64,000 nucleotides of DNA, taken from Hirsutella rhossiliensis. Its lineage: Eukaryota > Ascomycota > Sordariomycetes > Hypocreales > Ophiocordycipitaceae. The notes below the pieces were generated by a model, which ran no database searches, had not been told where the DNA came from, and saw nothing but the letters and a program-made list of their open reading frames with translations. This document shows positions 32,201 through 42,199 of this stretch, piece after piece (positions within the stretch are counted from its first letter, which is position 1; every line of letters begins with the position of its first letter). The stretch covers positions 3,782,001-3,846,000 of the forward strand of contig NW_025408668.1 in assembly GCF_020360975.1 (NCBI RefSeq), in the 5' to 3' direction. Made by a program: the position numbers and the translations under genes.

Positions 32201-32935
32201 GCTTATATTTAAAGTAGTTAAGAAGTATAATTTAGTAGTAATAGTTTCGAGGCTAGAAACGGCCACCGTAAGAAGTGGTCTTAGGGACACTTTCTGCTCG
32301 CGGAACGTTCTAGGCGTTTAGAACGTGATTTTAACGGGTTACTGGTTCGCAATGTCGCCGTCAGCGTCGAAAGCCCCTCCTAGGTATTATAGTTCCGAAT
32401 AACGTGACTAGGCTGATTTCCCGTTTCTCGACACGGGATCGCAACGAATATTAACTATTAGCTCCTCTTAACATAGGCAATAACGACTAAGCACGTATAA
32501 TACTATAACTACGACGCGCGATTAGATATAAGTTAAGAAAATTATATCGGACGGTAACGGTAGATAGCACGACTAAGCCGGTCTATATCGGAAACTTCGT
32601 AGTGAGCGTCGTAGGAATCTAGAGACTAGTCGCAACTAACTATGCTATTATTAGTCGGAGAGCGAAGATAAGAGAACGGAGGGGTGGGCATAAACGCGCA
32701 GAGGTGTATGGCCGGGGTAATAGTCATCGTATATTAAGAGGAAAGCCCACTAGGTAAAGCGGTAGGAATTAGGTACTTAGGCCGGATTAGTTATAGATAT
32801 AGCTAGGAATAGACGACACGCTGCCGGGTCGTTCCCGTATATATACACTCGTATTTGCCCGTTCTTTAAAAGAAAACTACCGCAGCACGGTAAAGCACGG
32901 ATAGGAAAGCCGTAGCGTGTGTGTGTATATATATG
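32201..32935. other. Patchy RIP, no gene recognised
   Basis: 32260-32420 and 32640-32900 keep CpA/TpG, while 32460-32640 does not. It ends in a tg/ta-rich run (32918-32945) that is the tail of a LINE fragment. No protein motif recognised. Confidence 0.45.
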
Positions 32936-33160
32936 TGTGTATTTTCCGTCCAGCAGCCGTGAGGCCGCTCAGGTCCCGTTAGGGCACAGGACGTGCTGAG
33001 CTAGTGCGTCTGTCTATAGTCTCCTTTCGCAAACGTAAACAAACCACCATCTAGCATTTCATCGGCTCTAAGGCGCTCCGTGTTATACCTGGTGCCCGTC
33101 AGCGGGTCGTATAGGCGCGGTAGTGAGGCTGCCATTTAGTTTTGGTCTCTAAGGGACCGT
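32935..33160 (-). mobile_element. LINE 3' tail, 5'-truncated copy
   Basis: ttccgtccagc, gctcaggtccc, gggcacaggacgtgc, aaacaaaccaccatc and gcatttcatcggct occur in the same order as at 33243-33450. On the minus strand it ends in a ca/ta-rich tail. It is a second, dead-on-arrival insertion of the same LINE family, next to the larger copy. The right edge is not sharp. Confidence 0.75.
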
Positions 33161-33227
33161 TATCGGAGATTGCATGGCGCAGCCTTAATTGACGCGGCCG
33201 GGCAAAGGATTTTGGAAAAGCCGTGGC

Positions 33228-35700
33228 TATTATTATTATTATTGTATTTTTCGTCCAGCGACCTTTAGGTCGCTCAGGTCCCCGAGACGGGGCACAGGAC
33301 GTGCAGAGCTGCTGGAAGTTTATACTCCTGGTGTGGCAGGCTCACAAAATGCGAGAACGAAATGAAAGCCGCCTCGCGTCATCTGCCCCTTCTACAGAGA
33401 ATAAACAAACCACCATCCTGCATTTCATCGGCTTAGAGGCGCTTCTATGTTTAGCCTGCTGCCCGTTAGCGGGACGTTTAGGCGCGACAACGTTGTCTTT
33501 TAAATTGGCCTTACGTAGCCGTGTTCGGGAGAGAGAAGTGGCTATAAAGTATCTCGATTAGCCCGGGCGGACAAAGGGTGTCATATTACCCTCTACCTAG
33601 CCGAGTCGGGAGAGAAAACACATAAAAGAGAATAAGAAAGGAGGGAAGGAGGTGCAGCCGCCTAGTAGCGAGGGTAGATCGTCCTAAAGAAGGAGCTCGC
33701 CTTTGCTATCTTAACGAACTAGTCGAATTCTCTACCTATTACACGATTAACTACCGCGCTCGGTAAGGGTATTAGCCTTATCCGATATCGCGATAGGACC
33801 TTCCTATAGTAGAAGAGATATTTTAGTTCTTTTCGTCGGCTATATAAGCACGTTAGCCGCGTATCGTCGTGGTTAAACCTTTCGTAGTAGTTAGTAAAAT
33901 CCCTATAGTAAGTTCTTACTACGAGTAGATAGTAGAGCGAAGATCGTAGGAGGTTAAGTTCTAGCGGGCAGCTAGTCGTGGCACTAAGGTCGAGGACCCT
34001 ATACTATTAGGGTATAGAGACTTCCTACTAGGCTTTTAATATATCTTTCGGTCGCCGCCTAGCGACCTTACGTAGATATGCTAGCGTCGGGAGAGCGTTT
34101 ATAGGCTCGGGTTAAGAGGATCCTACCTTTACTAAGGAGTCTGCCTGCTCGTTGCCTAGGATGCTAGTATAGCCGGGGATCTAGCGGATATTAGTAGTAC
34201 TATATCCTAAGGCTAAGGCCTAGAATTCTAGAAACTCCTACTAGGAGGAATCTAACGGTATGCCCTAAAGGTATATCGCGACTACGAGGTTATTAAGGTA
34301 CACGATAATTTTCTCTAAAGCCGGGAGGCTTAGAGCGGCGCGTAAACCCTCTAAAGCGCCTTTCGCTTCGGCATCGAAGACCTTAGTAGGCCTAAGGCGG
34401 CCGTTACTACTAAGAACGGTAAGTCTATCTAAATATATTGCATAGCCGTACCCCGCGGCACCCTCTAGGGAGAGAGATCCGTCTAAGTAAACGATTACTA
34501 TCTATAGAGTAATTAATCGGAGCTAGTCGCGGAAGATTGCGGCCGATTCTTCTTTCGATGCCGTTTATAGAGGCCGACGCTAATCGCTAGGGAATCTACG
34601 TAGAATAAGGTCTAGCCTAGCGTATTTCGGGAGTAGTTCGTTAGTGCGACGTAGCCTAGTCCGGAAAAGTCGTCGTAGAAGTTAATACTTTAGCTTAATC
34701 GCCCTATCGATAATAGGGACTTAGATCGGCTTCGTTCGCGTTATAAGTAGGTGTACTCCGTTAAGGGACTTAAGGCGGGCTACGAAGCGCGTTCGACACG
34801 CCTCGAGCAATTACGAGACCGGCGATAGACCAGCCTCCCGGTGCATGGCGCATAGAGGCGTCGTTTTCTAGACTAGGAGGATAGCCTACATGGCCGTGTT
34901 TAGCGACTTATCTATCCGCCGGATAAGGTATCGTATTCCTAATAGCCCTTCCCTTATTGGTTAAGTCTATCGCGGGCAGGTTATGCCCGGGTACTATGCC
35001 TCTACTCCGAAGAAGAGTTGCGGCTCGATGTAGGCTCGGACCGCTCTCCGGACCGCACTTGGCAGGGGACCGCGGTTGGTGTTCGTCAACCCCTTAAGGT
35101 GGTGGGCTACTGCTTGCGCTTTGGCCGTCCACTTCTCGACGTAGGTTTTAAAGGTCAGGGTGCTATTAAGCTAGATGCCGAGCTACCGCATGGCTAAGCC
35201 TGGCCGCTTTTCCACCTCGCCGTGGAAGATCGGGGGTAAAGTTCTCGGCTTAGTGCGGGAGAAGTGCATAACTTTAGTCTTCTTAGGGTCGAAGGTTATC
35301 GCATTCGCGGAGCCCTATGTCATGAGTTTATGGACGTGCCTTGACGCTCTGCGGGCAGTCTCCTCTAGTGTGTTGCCGACGCAAAGAATGGCGGTGTCGT
35401 CTATATAGCCAAAGCGCGCCTTGGGGTTGCTGAGACGGTAGACCGGTTCCGTGTATAGTAGGAAAAGTATGGGAGAGGCTGGCGACCCTTGCGGTAGTCC
35501 GCACTGCAAGTGGAAAAGCCGTGGCGACGGTGGCAACTCATTGACGTAAGGTAGGGCTATGCGGAGGGCAGTCTTAGCAGAAAGAGGCCGCAATGCAACC
35601 AGGCTCAGAGGGACACAGCACCAGCATGCTGCTACGCTACGCCGAAGTGTCAAGAACGTTCTCGCATTCGAGATAATCATCTTATTATATAGTCGCACCG
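33228..35700 (-). mobile_element. LINE-A: Tad-like non-LTR retrotransposon, 5'-truncated
   Basis: On the minus strand the element ends in an (AAT)n tail (33228-33243), preceded by a 3' UTR with small hairpins (for example gcgacctttaggtcgc) and by RNase H and RT. The 5' end stops near 35700 inside the RT domain, as usual for target-primed copies that abort early. RIP is strong at 33.6-35.0 kb but absent at 33.23-33.6 and 35.15-35.7 kb. No TSD identified. Confidence 0.85.
33650..35698 (-). pseudogene. LINE-A reverse transcriptase and RNase H (ORF2 part)
   Basis: The open unmutated part (35315-35698) contains CGLPQGSPASPILFLLYTEP and the catalytic FGYIDDTAIL, typical of Tad-clade reverse transcriptases. 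Further down the minus strand, RIP-mutated RNase H is visible: VYLDGSLSLEGAAGYGYAIY (about 34490), FDAEAKGALEGLRAAL (about 34375) and a third acidic site now Asn (VYLNNL), with IPGYTSILGNEQADSL near 34150. The N-terminal endonuclease and first RT blocks are missing. It would act in target-primed reverse transcription at the chromosome, but this copy is dead. Confidence 0.9.
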
Positions 35701-36268
35701 CCTCTGCTTAGGCGCCGTCTCCGATATGCCCTGCGTCTCCGCCGTAGAAATGGCTGCTGAAAGTGTTGGCTTATCGTTTTATGGTTGGTCCTCGCATTAG
35801 GAGCTCAGAGTCTCATGTTATGGTGTTGTTGCCTTGCCAGCCATCGCCTTCGGTGTCACTCGCGAACTAAAAGCGGATAACCCGGCTACCCAGTTCTCCA
35901 CGGCGTTTACTAGAGACATCCTTGCAGCCCAGTCCTCCACTACGTCCCGTTTAATAGCCTTATCTAGCGCTTCTGATCCTGAAGTAAGGGTAGTAAGTCG
36001 GGGGCCCGCCGTTCTAAAGATAGGCGGCTACTCGGGAGACTTCGTAGTGATCGTCTTCGATGAGAACGTTCTTTTACCGTGCTGGTTTCTATGATCGTGT
36101 ACCGTGGTTTGCACTCTCTATCGGCCAAAGCATGAAGTGGTAAGGTATACGCTCCGACGACGCCCCGGAGAACACTGAGGCCAATATGCCGCTGCTCACA
36201 CCGCGACATGACCGATGGCTAACGCACGGGACTCGTAGATGGTAAGCGCGTCGCATAGTGGCCGGTTC
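35701..36268. other. Unmutated segment, no gene recognised
   Basis: Both strands have short frames (plus 35834-36094 with 86 codons; minus 35964-36209). A minus frame at 35840-36010 reads as a helical Ala/Asp/Val-rich stretch (DKAIKRDVVEDWAARM) and may be the first ORF of some retroelement. I cannot assign it. Confidence 0.4.
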
Positions 36269-36504
36269 TGTCACACAGGGTACATCAGCCTCCAACAGTC
36301 TGATCCCTATATTCACACAGTTAGCCCATGACTCGTATCATCTTCGTTAGCTACGCCACCGTTCCCTATAGAACCTTCTATCAGTTTCTAGTTATTTATT
36401 CATCTTGTCTATAAAGATCGTACTGTTCTTCCACTCTAGACAGAAGAATCAAGAGTCTTCCAGTCCCTGATCTTTATGCTCACTTGCTCATCCTCCGTGC
36501 GATA
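36269..36504 (-). repeat. 236-bp solo LTR, copy C (unmutated)
   Basis: Begins tgtcacacagggtac and ends cctccgtgcgata on the plus strand. It is the reverse complement of copies A and B, has exactly the length of copy A, and keeps all CpA/TpG sites. No TSD is visible (ggttc and gaggc flank it). Confidence 0.85.
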
Positions 36505-36705
36505 GAGGCATCTCGTGATTATAAAGTAGGGTCGCATAGCCTCTGAAGGAGCTTGTCAGAGATCAATCAATTGCATTACTGGCCCCCGTTCTTCACTCTC
36601 TGTTTCGTTGTGTGTGTGCGCCAGGGTGGTTTTCCATCACGATTGCAAGGGGTCTTTCCATCAAAGGTACAATGGATAATCCTTTTCCATTCTCGGTATG
36701 TCAGC
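36505..36705. other. No gene recognised
   Basis: Unmutated spacer containing a gtgtgtgtgc run. It ends with TCAGC (36701-36705), the left target site of the copia solo LTR. Confidence 0.5.
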
Positions 36706-36972
36706 TGTCGAGAAGAAGGGTCTAAGACTCGGTCCTGAAGCCTGATAGCTAGCTGATGGTGTAGAAACGAGACAGGGTGAAACAGGGAGTACGTGGCAGG
36801 CTGACGTGGACAGAGGGGTATGATTAGTAAGTCAGTAAGGAAGAAGATGGAAGAAGAAAGAGGAGGCTAGGCAAGGGGCATAAATAGGAGGATATAGCTG
36901 AGAGGGAGACGAACAATAAACATATACATGCACCCTAAAATTTATGCCCTTTGCCCTGCTTTCTTCGTGAGA
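36706..36972 (+). repeat. Copia solo LTR (267 bp), unmutated, TSD TCAGC
   Basis: Starts tgtcgagaagaaggg and ends ttcttcgtgaga, with the perfect duplication TCAGC at 36701-36705 and 36973-36977. It is the reverse complement, and exactly the length, of both LTRs of copia-2 (41816-42082 and 47032-47298), but without RIP changes. It carries a cataaata TATA-like box near 36877. It arose by recombination between the two LTRs of a full element. Confidence 0.93.
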
Positions 36973-36979
36973 TCAGCAC

Positions 36980-37022
36980 TAAGGGATTTACCGGTGATCT
37001 GCCGGATCCCGTGATCTGCCGG
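36980..37022 (+). repeat. Orphan pogo-2-type TIR
   Basis: taagggatttaccggtgatc followed by tgccggatc matches the 43-bp TIR of pogo-2 (9405-9447) at nearly every base. No second TIR or transposase is nearby, so this is a lone end left by deletion, or one end of a much-reduced MITE. Confidence 0.75.
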
Positions 37023-37042
37023 ACTTACACATACTTACATAG

Positions 37043-37117
37043 GCCTCTATAGCGTAGTAGTAACACGTCTAGAGCCTCTGCGTCGCAGAGGGGTCGGTTC
37101 GAAGCCGGCTAGAGGCA
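37043..37117 (+). other. tRNA-like sequence (pseudo-tRNA or SINE head)
   Basis: Seventy-five nt with a 7-bp acceptor stem (gcctcta/tagaggc plus a), a D-arm with an A-box-like tagcgtagtagta, a 5-bp anticodon stem (cctct/agagg) around gcgtcgc, and a T-arm gtcgg-ttcgaag-ccggc with B-box-like ggttcgaagcc. Spacing is wrong for a working tRNA: six nt between D- and anticodon stems, only one in the variable region, and loop position 33 is not T. A Pol III-derived relic is the best reading. Confidence 0.5.
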
Positions 37118-37559
37118 CCCCTAGTAAAACAGGGCATACCCGGGTTCCCGCCTATTAATAGGGAACAGCGTTATAAGAGAATATAATCGGCGTACTAACT
37201 ACTATTAATAACTAATATAACCACGCTTTAGCTTCGATATATCGCGCTTTAGTTGCTAGGAATAGGATGCTAAACACTTAGAGAAATTAACCTTTAAGTA
37301 GGTCTATTATAGAGCGAAATAGTAGTACGGTTAGCGTAGCGTAAGATAATCTATAGGGCTTAGGGAGTTAAGTAATAAACGTATAAAACTATACTCTAGA
37401 CTATATAAAGGCCTTATAGGGACCTCCCCCTAGGCGAAATAAATCCTACCTACCTACTATACTTATATAAGAGCGAACCCGGATTAAAAGCTTAGAAGCT
37501 TAAATTATTATCTCTTTATTAAATCGGAAAAGCTATATAGTAGTCGAGTCGGTAGTATA
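37118..37559. other. RIP-mutated leader of LINE-C, no gene
   Basis: Strong loss of CpA begins here. The segment probably contains the 5' untranslated region of the LINE that follows; no conserved element could be named. Confidence 0.4.
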
Positions 37560-39195
37560 AGCATGCTAGTAAATGCGGGGCCTAGGGTAGGGCCGCGCGG
37601 CCCCTCGTCGTCGCCGACCGGAAGTAGAATCGTAAAACGTAAGCTACTTAATAGGATAGTAAAAGAGTTAAATAAAAGTAGCCGATATACGATAAGAGCG
37701 ATAAGAAAGGAAATAGGTAAAATTAAATATATAAGACTACTAGGAAATAAAAATATTAATAGTAGTTAGGAAGAAGTAGCGATAATTAAGAAGGTTTAGG
37801 AGCTATTAAATAAGTATTATATAGAATTCTAAGGATTAAAAGAGATACTTAGAGAGTAAAATAAGATTATCTATAAGTAGTAAGAGATAATCTAAAAATA
37901 GAAAGAAGAAATAGAAAAGTAAGGAACTATTAGCTAAGAGCTTAGTATTTATCTAGAAGATATAAAGTAGTAGATAAACGACTAACTTAAGTAGGTCCGA
38001 AAGTAACTTAAAGCTATCGTCGCTAGCGTAGCGGTTACCCTACTTAAAACGTTCGCTAAGGTCGCGCGATTATCGCCGTCGCTATAATAAAGCATTACCT
38101 TATCGCTCTCGCCTAGTAATACTATAGAACCTACCGCGAACGAGTTTTTCTATATAATTAATATATCCTAAGTAAAGGAATAGGATAAAGGCCGAGTATA
38201 GATAGGCTCGATTTAGTAAGCTATTAAAAATAAGGTTAGAATAAAGGAAGGTTAGGTAAACTAAAAGTACGTAGTAGTTATAAGGAACTCTCGAAATATA
38301 AAGTAAGTTAAGGTTATTTATAGAGATAAAATCGAGCTATAACGAATTAAGGAAGCTATATAAAAAACGGCGGTAACTAAAGCTTAAGTAATAAGAGATT
38401 AGCTTTACTTAGTTAAAGTCGATAATATTAATCGTACCGCGATCCTTAATAGAGAAGGCAATATCCTATAAGGTGCGGCTAAGGCTCTTAGTATTAAAAA
38501 TAATATCTTAAACGGTAAGATTACCTAGCTAAGTAATAAAGAAACGAGTAAAGTATATAAGTTTATAGTAGTCTATATAACGAAAAAGAACGATATAAAG
38601 AAGCTTTTAAATAGTAAGTACTTTAATCTAGCTAAAGAGTTAGCGTATACTAATCCCTTTAAACCCTATAAGGGACCGATATAGTACTTTAACTATTAAG
38701 ATATAGGCTATAAAGCCTTTAGGTATAGTAAGCCTTAGGTATATAGAAGGTATACTAGTATAGGTTATTACTATAGGGAGTGCTATATAATAGAGCTTAG
38801 ATATATCTTATATAGCGGACTATATAAGTCGTTTAGCCGGAACTACTACGTGCGAAATATCTACTTTAATATATAAAATACTAAGTATTCTATAGCTTAA
38901 TATACGAAAACAGGAACTAGTATAGTAGAGTTTAATAAATAATAAGGACCTTAAGGATTATAGAGTACTAGCGGTCTCCGAATTATACGCTAGGATAATC
39001 GATAGTAAGGTAGTAATAAGCCCTAGGATATATAGTAACTAGATAAGAATATTACTAATATATATAAGCGACGGCTACTAGCCGATTTATAGTATACTTT
39101 AAGTATAAGACGATATCGAAGTAGTATAGATACCGATACTATAAGCATATAACGGTATAGGGATTCCTAGTAGTAATCGGCTATACTTATAGTAG
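37560..39195 (+). pseudogene. LINE-C: Tad-like ORF1 (three zinc knuckles) and start of ORF2 endonuclease
   Basis: ORF1 is a charged helical protein ending in three CCHC-type knuckles at 38677-38853. With RIP the Cys now read Tyr (YFNYQDIGYKAFRY; YRRYTSIGYYYREC; YILYSGLYKSFSRN). Three knuckles at the end of ORF1 are usual in Tad/I-type LINEs, where ORF1 binds the element RNA. After it, VSELYARMIDSKVVISP and a stretch starting NWIRILLIYISDG (38975-39080) resemble the endonuclease domain of ORF2. The RT is not seen to follow, so the element seems cut or replaced near 39200. Many TAG/TAA codons. Confidence 0.72.
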
Positions 39196-41815
39196 CGAAA
39201 AGGCTAGGTTTACCTAGATTATAGGCCTATGCTTCTAATTCCTTCCTCTACTTATACTAATACGGCCGGGTGCCCTTAATTACCGCGGCTTAGCACGTAA
39301 TTAACTAGATTAGAGCCTAAGCCTCTAGCTCGTTAGGCTTAGCTATCGCTTCCTTAAGGTCGGCGCGGGTAAGGGGTTAGCGGCGGCTATCGCGTTGCTT
39401 AATAAAGTAGTTACTTTACTTTCGGACCTATATACGTAATATCGTATTAAGGGCGACGAAAGGCTACGTCTTATAGTAGGTAAAACGTCCGTTATACTAT
39501 CTTATTATATAGCTAAGGTAATCCTAGTATATAATACTTTATAAACGAGGCTCTATAAAGTTAGCCTTATTATTAAGGTAGAGGGTAGGGAACGTAAGCG
39601 ATAATAGCGGCTATAAATAGTTAAATTCGTCGATAGGGGTCCTATAAATAGAAGGTAGTAGTATCTAGTAGTAAGTCTATATACTACGCGGTATATACTC
39701 TAAATTAGTTATACGCTTAGGGTTAGGGGTCCTATTAAGAAATCGGGACTATAGAGCGTTTAATTCGGTATTAGTAATCTATAAATTCGGGATCGCTAAT
39801 ATATTAGCATCGCTAGGGTCCTCTTTTATAACCTCCTTAATAGGGCCTTAAGGAACCTCGCCGTTAAGTATATTAGCTACTTAGCTAGTAATAAAAGTAA
39901 CTATACTACTATTAAGAGGAATCTATTATAGGCGATTCTAGCTTATAACGGTATCGCGATAGCCTAGGTAGTAATGCTATAGGTAATATAGCTAGGCCGA
40001 TAAGCATAAATAACGTACCCGGAAATCGCGAGCAAACTATTACTAGAAGCGAGGGTCGCCCTCTATATTAGGAGGCTATAAGAGGACGATATCTAGCTCT
40101 TTAAGTAGGGCTAGGAGCTCTTTAAAAAGCCTACTAACGTTACGAAGGAAGTTAATAATATAGCCCCGATATTTATACTAAGCGCTATATACCTATAGGA
40201 CTTTTATATATACGTAAACCCTAGCGATAAGTATCGCCTTAACTATTATTAGATTAGGTAGATTAGTAGGAACTTCCTTAAAGTTAAGGTAATTCGTAGC
40301 GCTAAAGAAGTAAGGCTTATTAAGGGCTTTCTTCCTATCTCGACTAATATAGCGACTATAGATTTTTAAGCTATTTCGCTTTATATCGAACTATAGCTCT
40401 TAGTAGCGGATGCAACTATATATCTTATCGTTATTTAAGGTAGTATAAAACTCCCGTATAAGCTCTTAATCTTCCTTACTAAGGGCGGGTAGATTAAGGT
40501 CCGCTATAAAAGGTAGATTAACTATCCGATTAAACTATCGCTATTAAGGCTATAGCTATAGCCGTAGGTTAAAAGTGCCTTAATAGGTATAACGGCCGCG
40601 ACGATAATCCTATAATAGTAAAGAAGAAGTAGTAAAAAGAGTATTCTATAGAATCGGCGTGCCTAGAACTACCCTTAGTAGGCTAAGGGTAGAAGGGATA
40701 GGAGAAGGTCCCTTTATAGCGCTTAGGATAGATAGCCTTAGTAGAGATCTAGGCAGCCCTTAGAGTACGGAGGCTAAGCTATAGAATAAGGCAAGCGTGG
40801 TAAGAGGTTATAAGCCGTTTATAGACGTAGGCGTTAGCGTAATCCGCCTTAGAGGCGTTAGGTTAGCTAGCGAATTAGTTCTCTTCGTAGCTTTATATAG
40901 TAGTAGCCTTAAGGCGATATTTCGCATCGCGGTAATAGCGGCTCTAGACTTAGTTACCCGTTCCTTTCGGTGTGCCTTATAGCTAGCATACTATCCTATA
41001 AACTTAGTAGTATCCTTTATACTTCGAAATTCGACTTTAGGTAGGTCTTACTTATAGGCACGGTAGTTATAGACTGCCTAGGGTATATCGTGCTCTATAT
41101 AACCGTGTATATATCTACCTCTTAATACCTAGACCGCTAGGTATAGCTTAGAAAGTAAGGCTTTATAAGGGCTAATATCTAATACTATAATAGACCTCGA
41201 TAGGGCGGTTATCTAAAGCAGTTAGATCGGGTCTAAATAATTAAGAGGGAACTAAACTACTTCTTAAAAGTAGGGTAACTAGGGAATATTAAGAGGTAGG
41301 CTAGCTATAGCGGTAATATATAAACCTAGATACCTATAGTAAACTAATAGGTTTAATAGATTCGATAGGAAAGGGAAGTAGCGGCTATCTAAGCTAGTAT
41401 AAGGAATATAGGGCACGTAGCTTATTAGGCTAGAATCGTATTTAGAAGTTCGATAAATAAATTATATTAAAGTAAAAAAGAACTAAAAGCCCTTAGAGAG
41501 CTTACTAGTTACCTAGTTAACGCTTAGGGGTTAACGCTTAGGGGTTAGTACTAAGGCCTTTATTTAGTAGCATTTATAGTTAACTAATTCCTATATAAGT
41601 TAAGTATAAAGGAGACCTATTATACTATTATACTAGTATATTAGTATCTATAAGCCTTATTAACCTTTCTTTTATAAGGCTTATTTACTATTCCCTTAGT
41701 TAAGGTATATTCGGCCGTATACTTAGCTAAGGCTTATTTAGTCTTTTAGTTAACCTAGGCTAATATAGGCAATTAACCTTCTTTTTACCTATGCCTTTTA
41801 TAGCTATAACCTAAC
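39196..41815 (+). other. Degenerate, unrecognised coding-like region
   Basis: From about 39350 to 40980 one plus frame is readable if TAG/TAA are taken as Gln/Trp. It includes KGLAAAIALLNKVVTLLSDL, RERKR, TIKRNLL and VADATTYLIVI, followed by a Gln/Arg/Ser-rich, probably disordered part. I do not recognise a family. It could be an element ORF or a host gene. The remainder to 41815 has tandem ttaacgcttagggg units (41518-41548) and ends with CTAAC, the left target site of copia-2. Confidence 0.35.
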
Positions 41816-42082
41816 TCTTACGAAGAAAGTAGGGTAAAGGGTATAATTATTTTTAGGGTATATATATATTCCTTCTTCCTTTCTATTATAGGCCCTTTAT
41901 TTATCCCCTTATCCTACTTCTTCCTCCGTCTTCTATCTTCTTCCTTATAGACTTACTAATCTATAGGCACCTATCTCTCCGCGTTAGCGTGCTACGTCCT
42001 CCCCGTTTCATCCTATCTCGCCCCTATACCTTTAGCTAGCTATTAGGCTTTAGGACTAAGTCTTAGACCCTCCTTCTCGATA
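41816..42082 (-). repeat. Copia-2 3' LTR (267 bp)
   Basis: In minus orientation it reads from tatcgagaag (former tgtcgagaag) to cttcgtaaga. Same length as the right LTR and the solo LTR. Confidence 0.92.
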
Positions 42083-42199
42083 TACCCCCTTAGCTATTGC
42101 CTATCCCTAGTAGAGGGAATAGATATAACTAGACTTATAAGGGCAACCTTAGTTAAGTTAGGCTAGTATTTATATAGGTCCTAAGACAGCTTTATTCGG

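Noticed and set aside
39718..39736. Telomere-like ttagggttagggg
   Set aside because: Only two units, inside a RIP-mutated coding-like region; no array.
40797..40982. 61-codon plus frame starting MVRGYKPF
   Set aside because: Alternative frame of the unrecognised region; no motif, and neighbouring frames fit equally well after RIP.
41518..41550. ttaacgcttagggg tandem units resembling subtelomeric repeats
   Set aside because: Only two units and no flanking telomeric array; listed as a minor repeat only.
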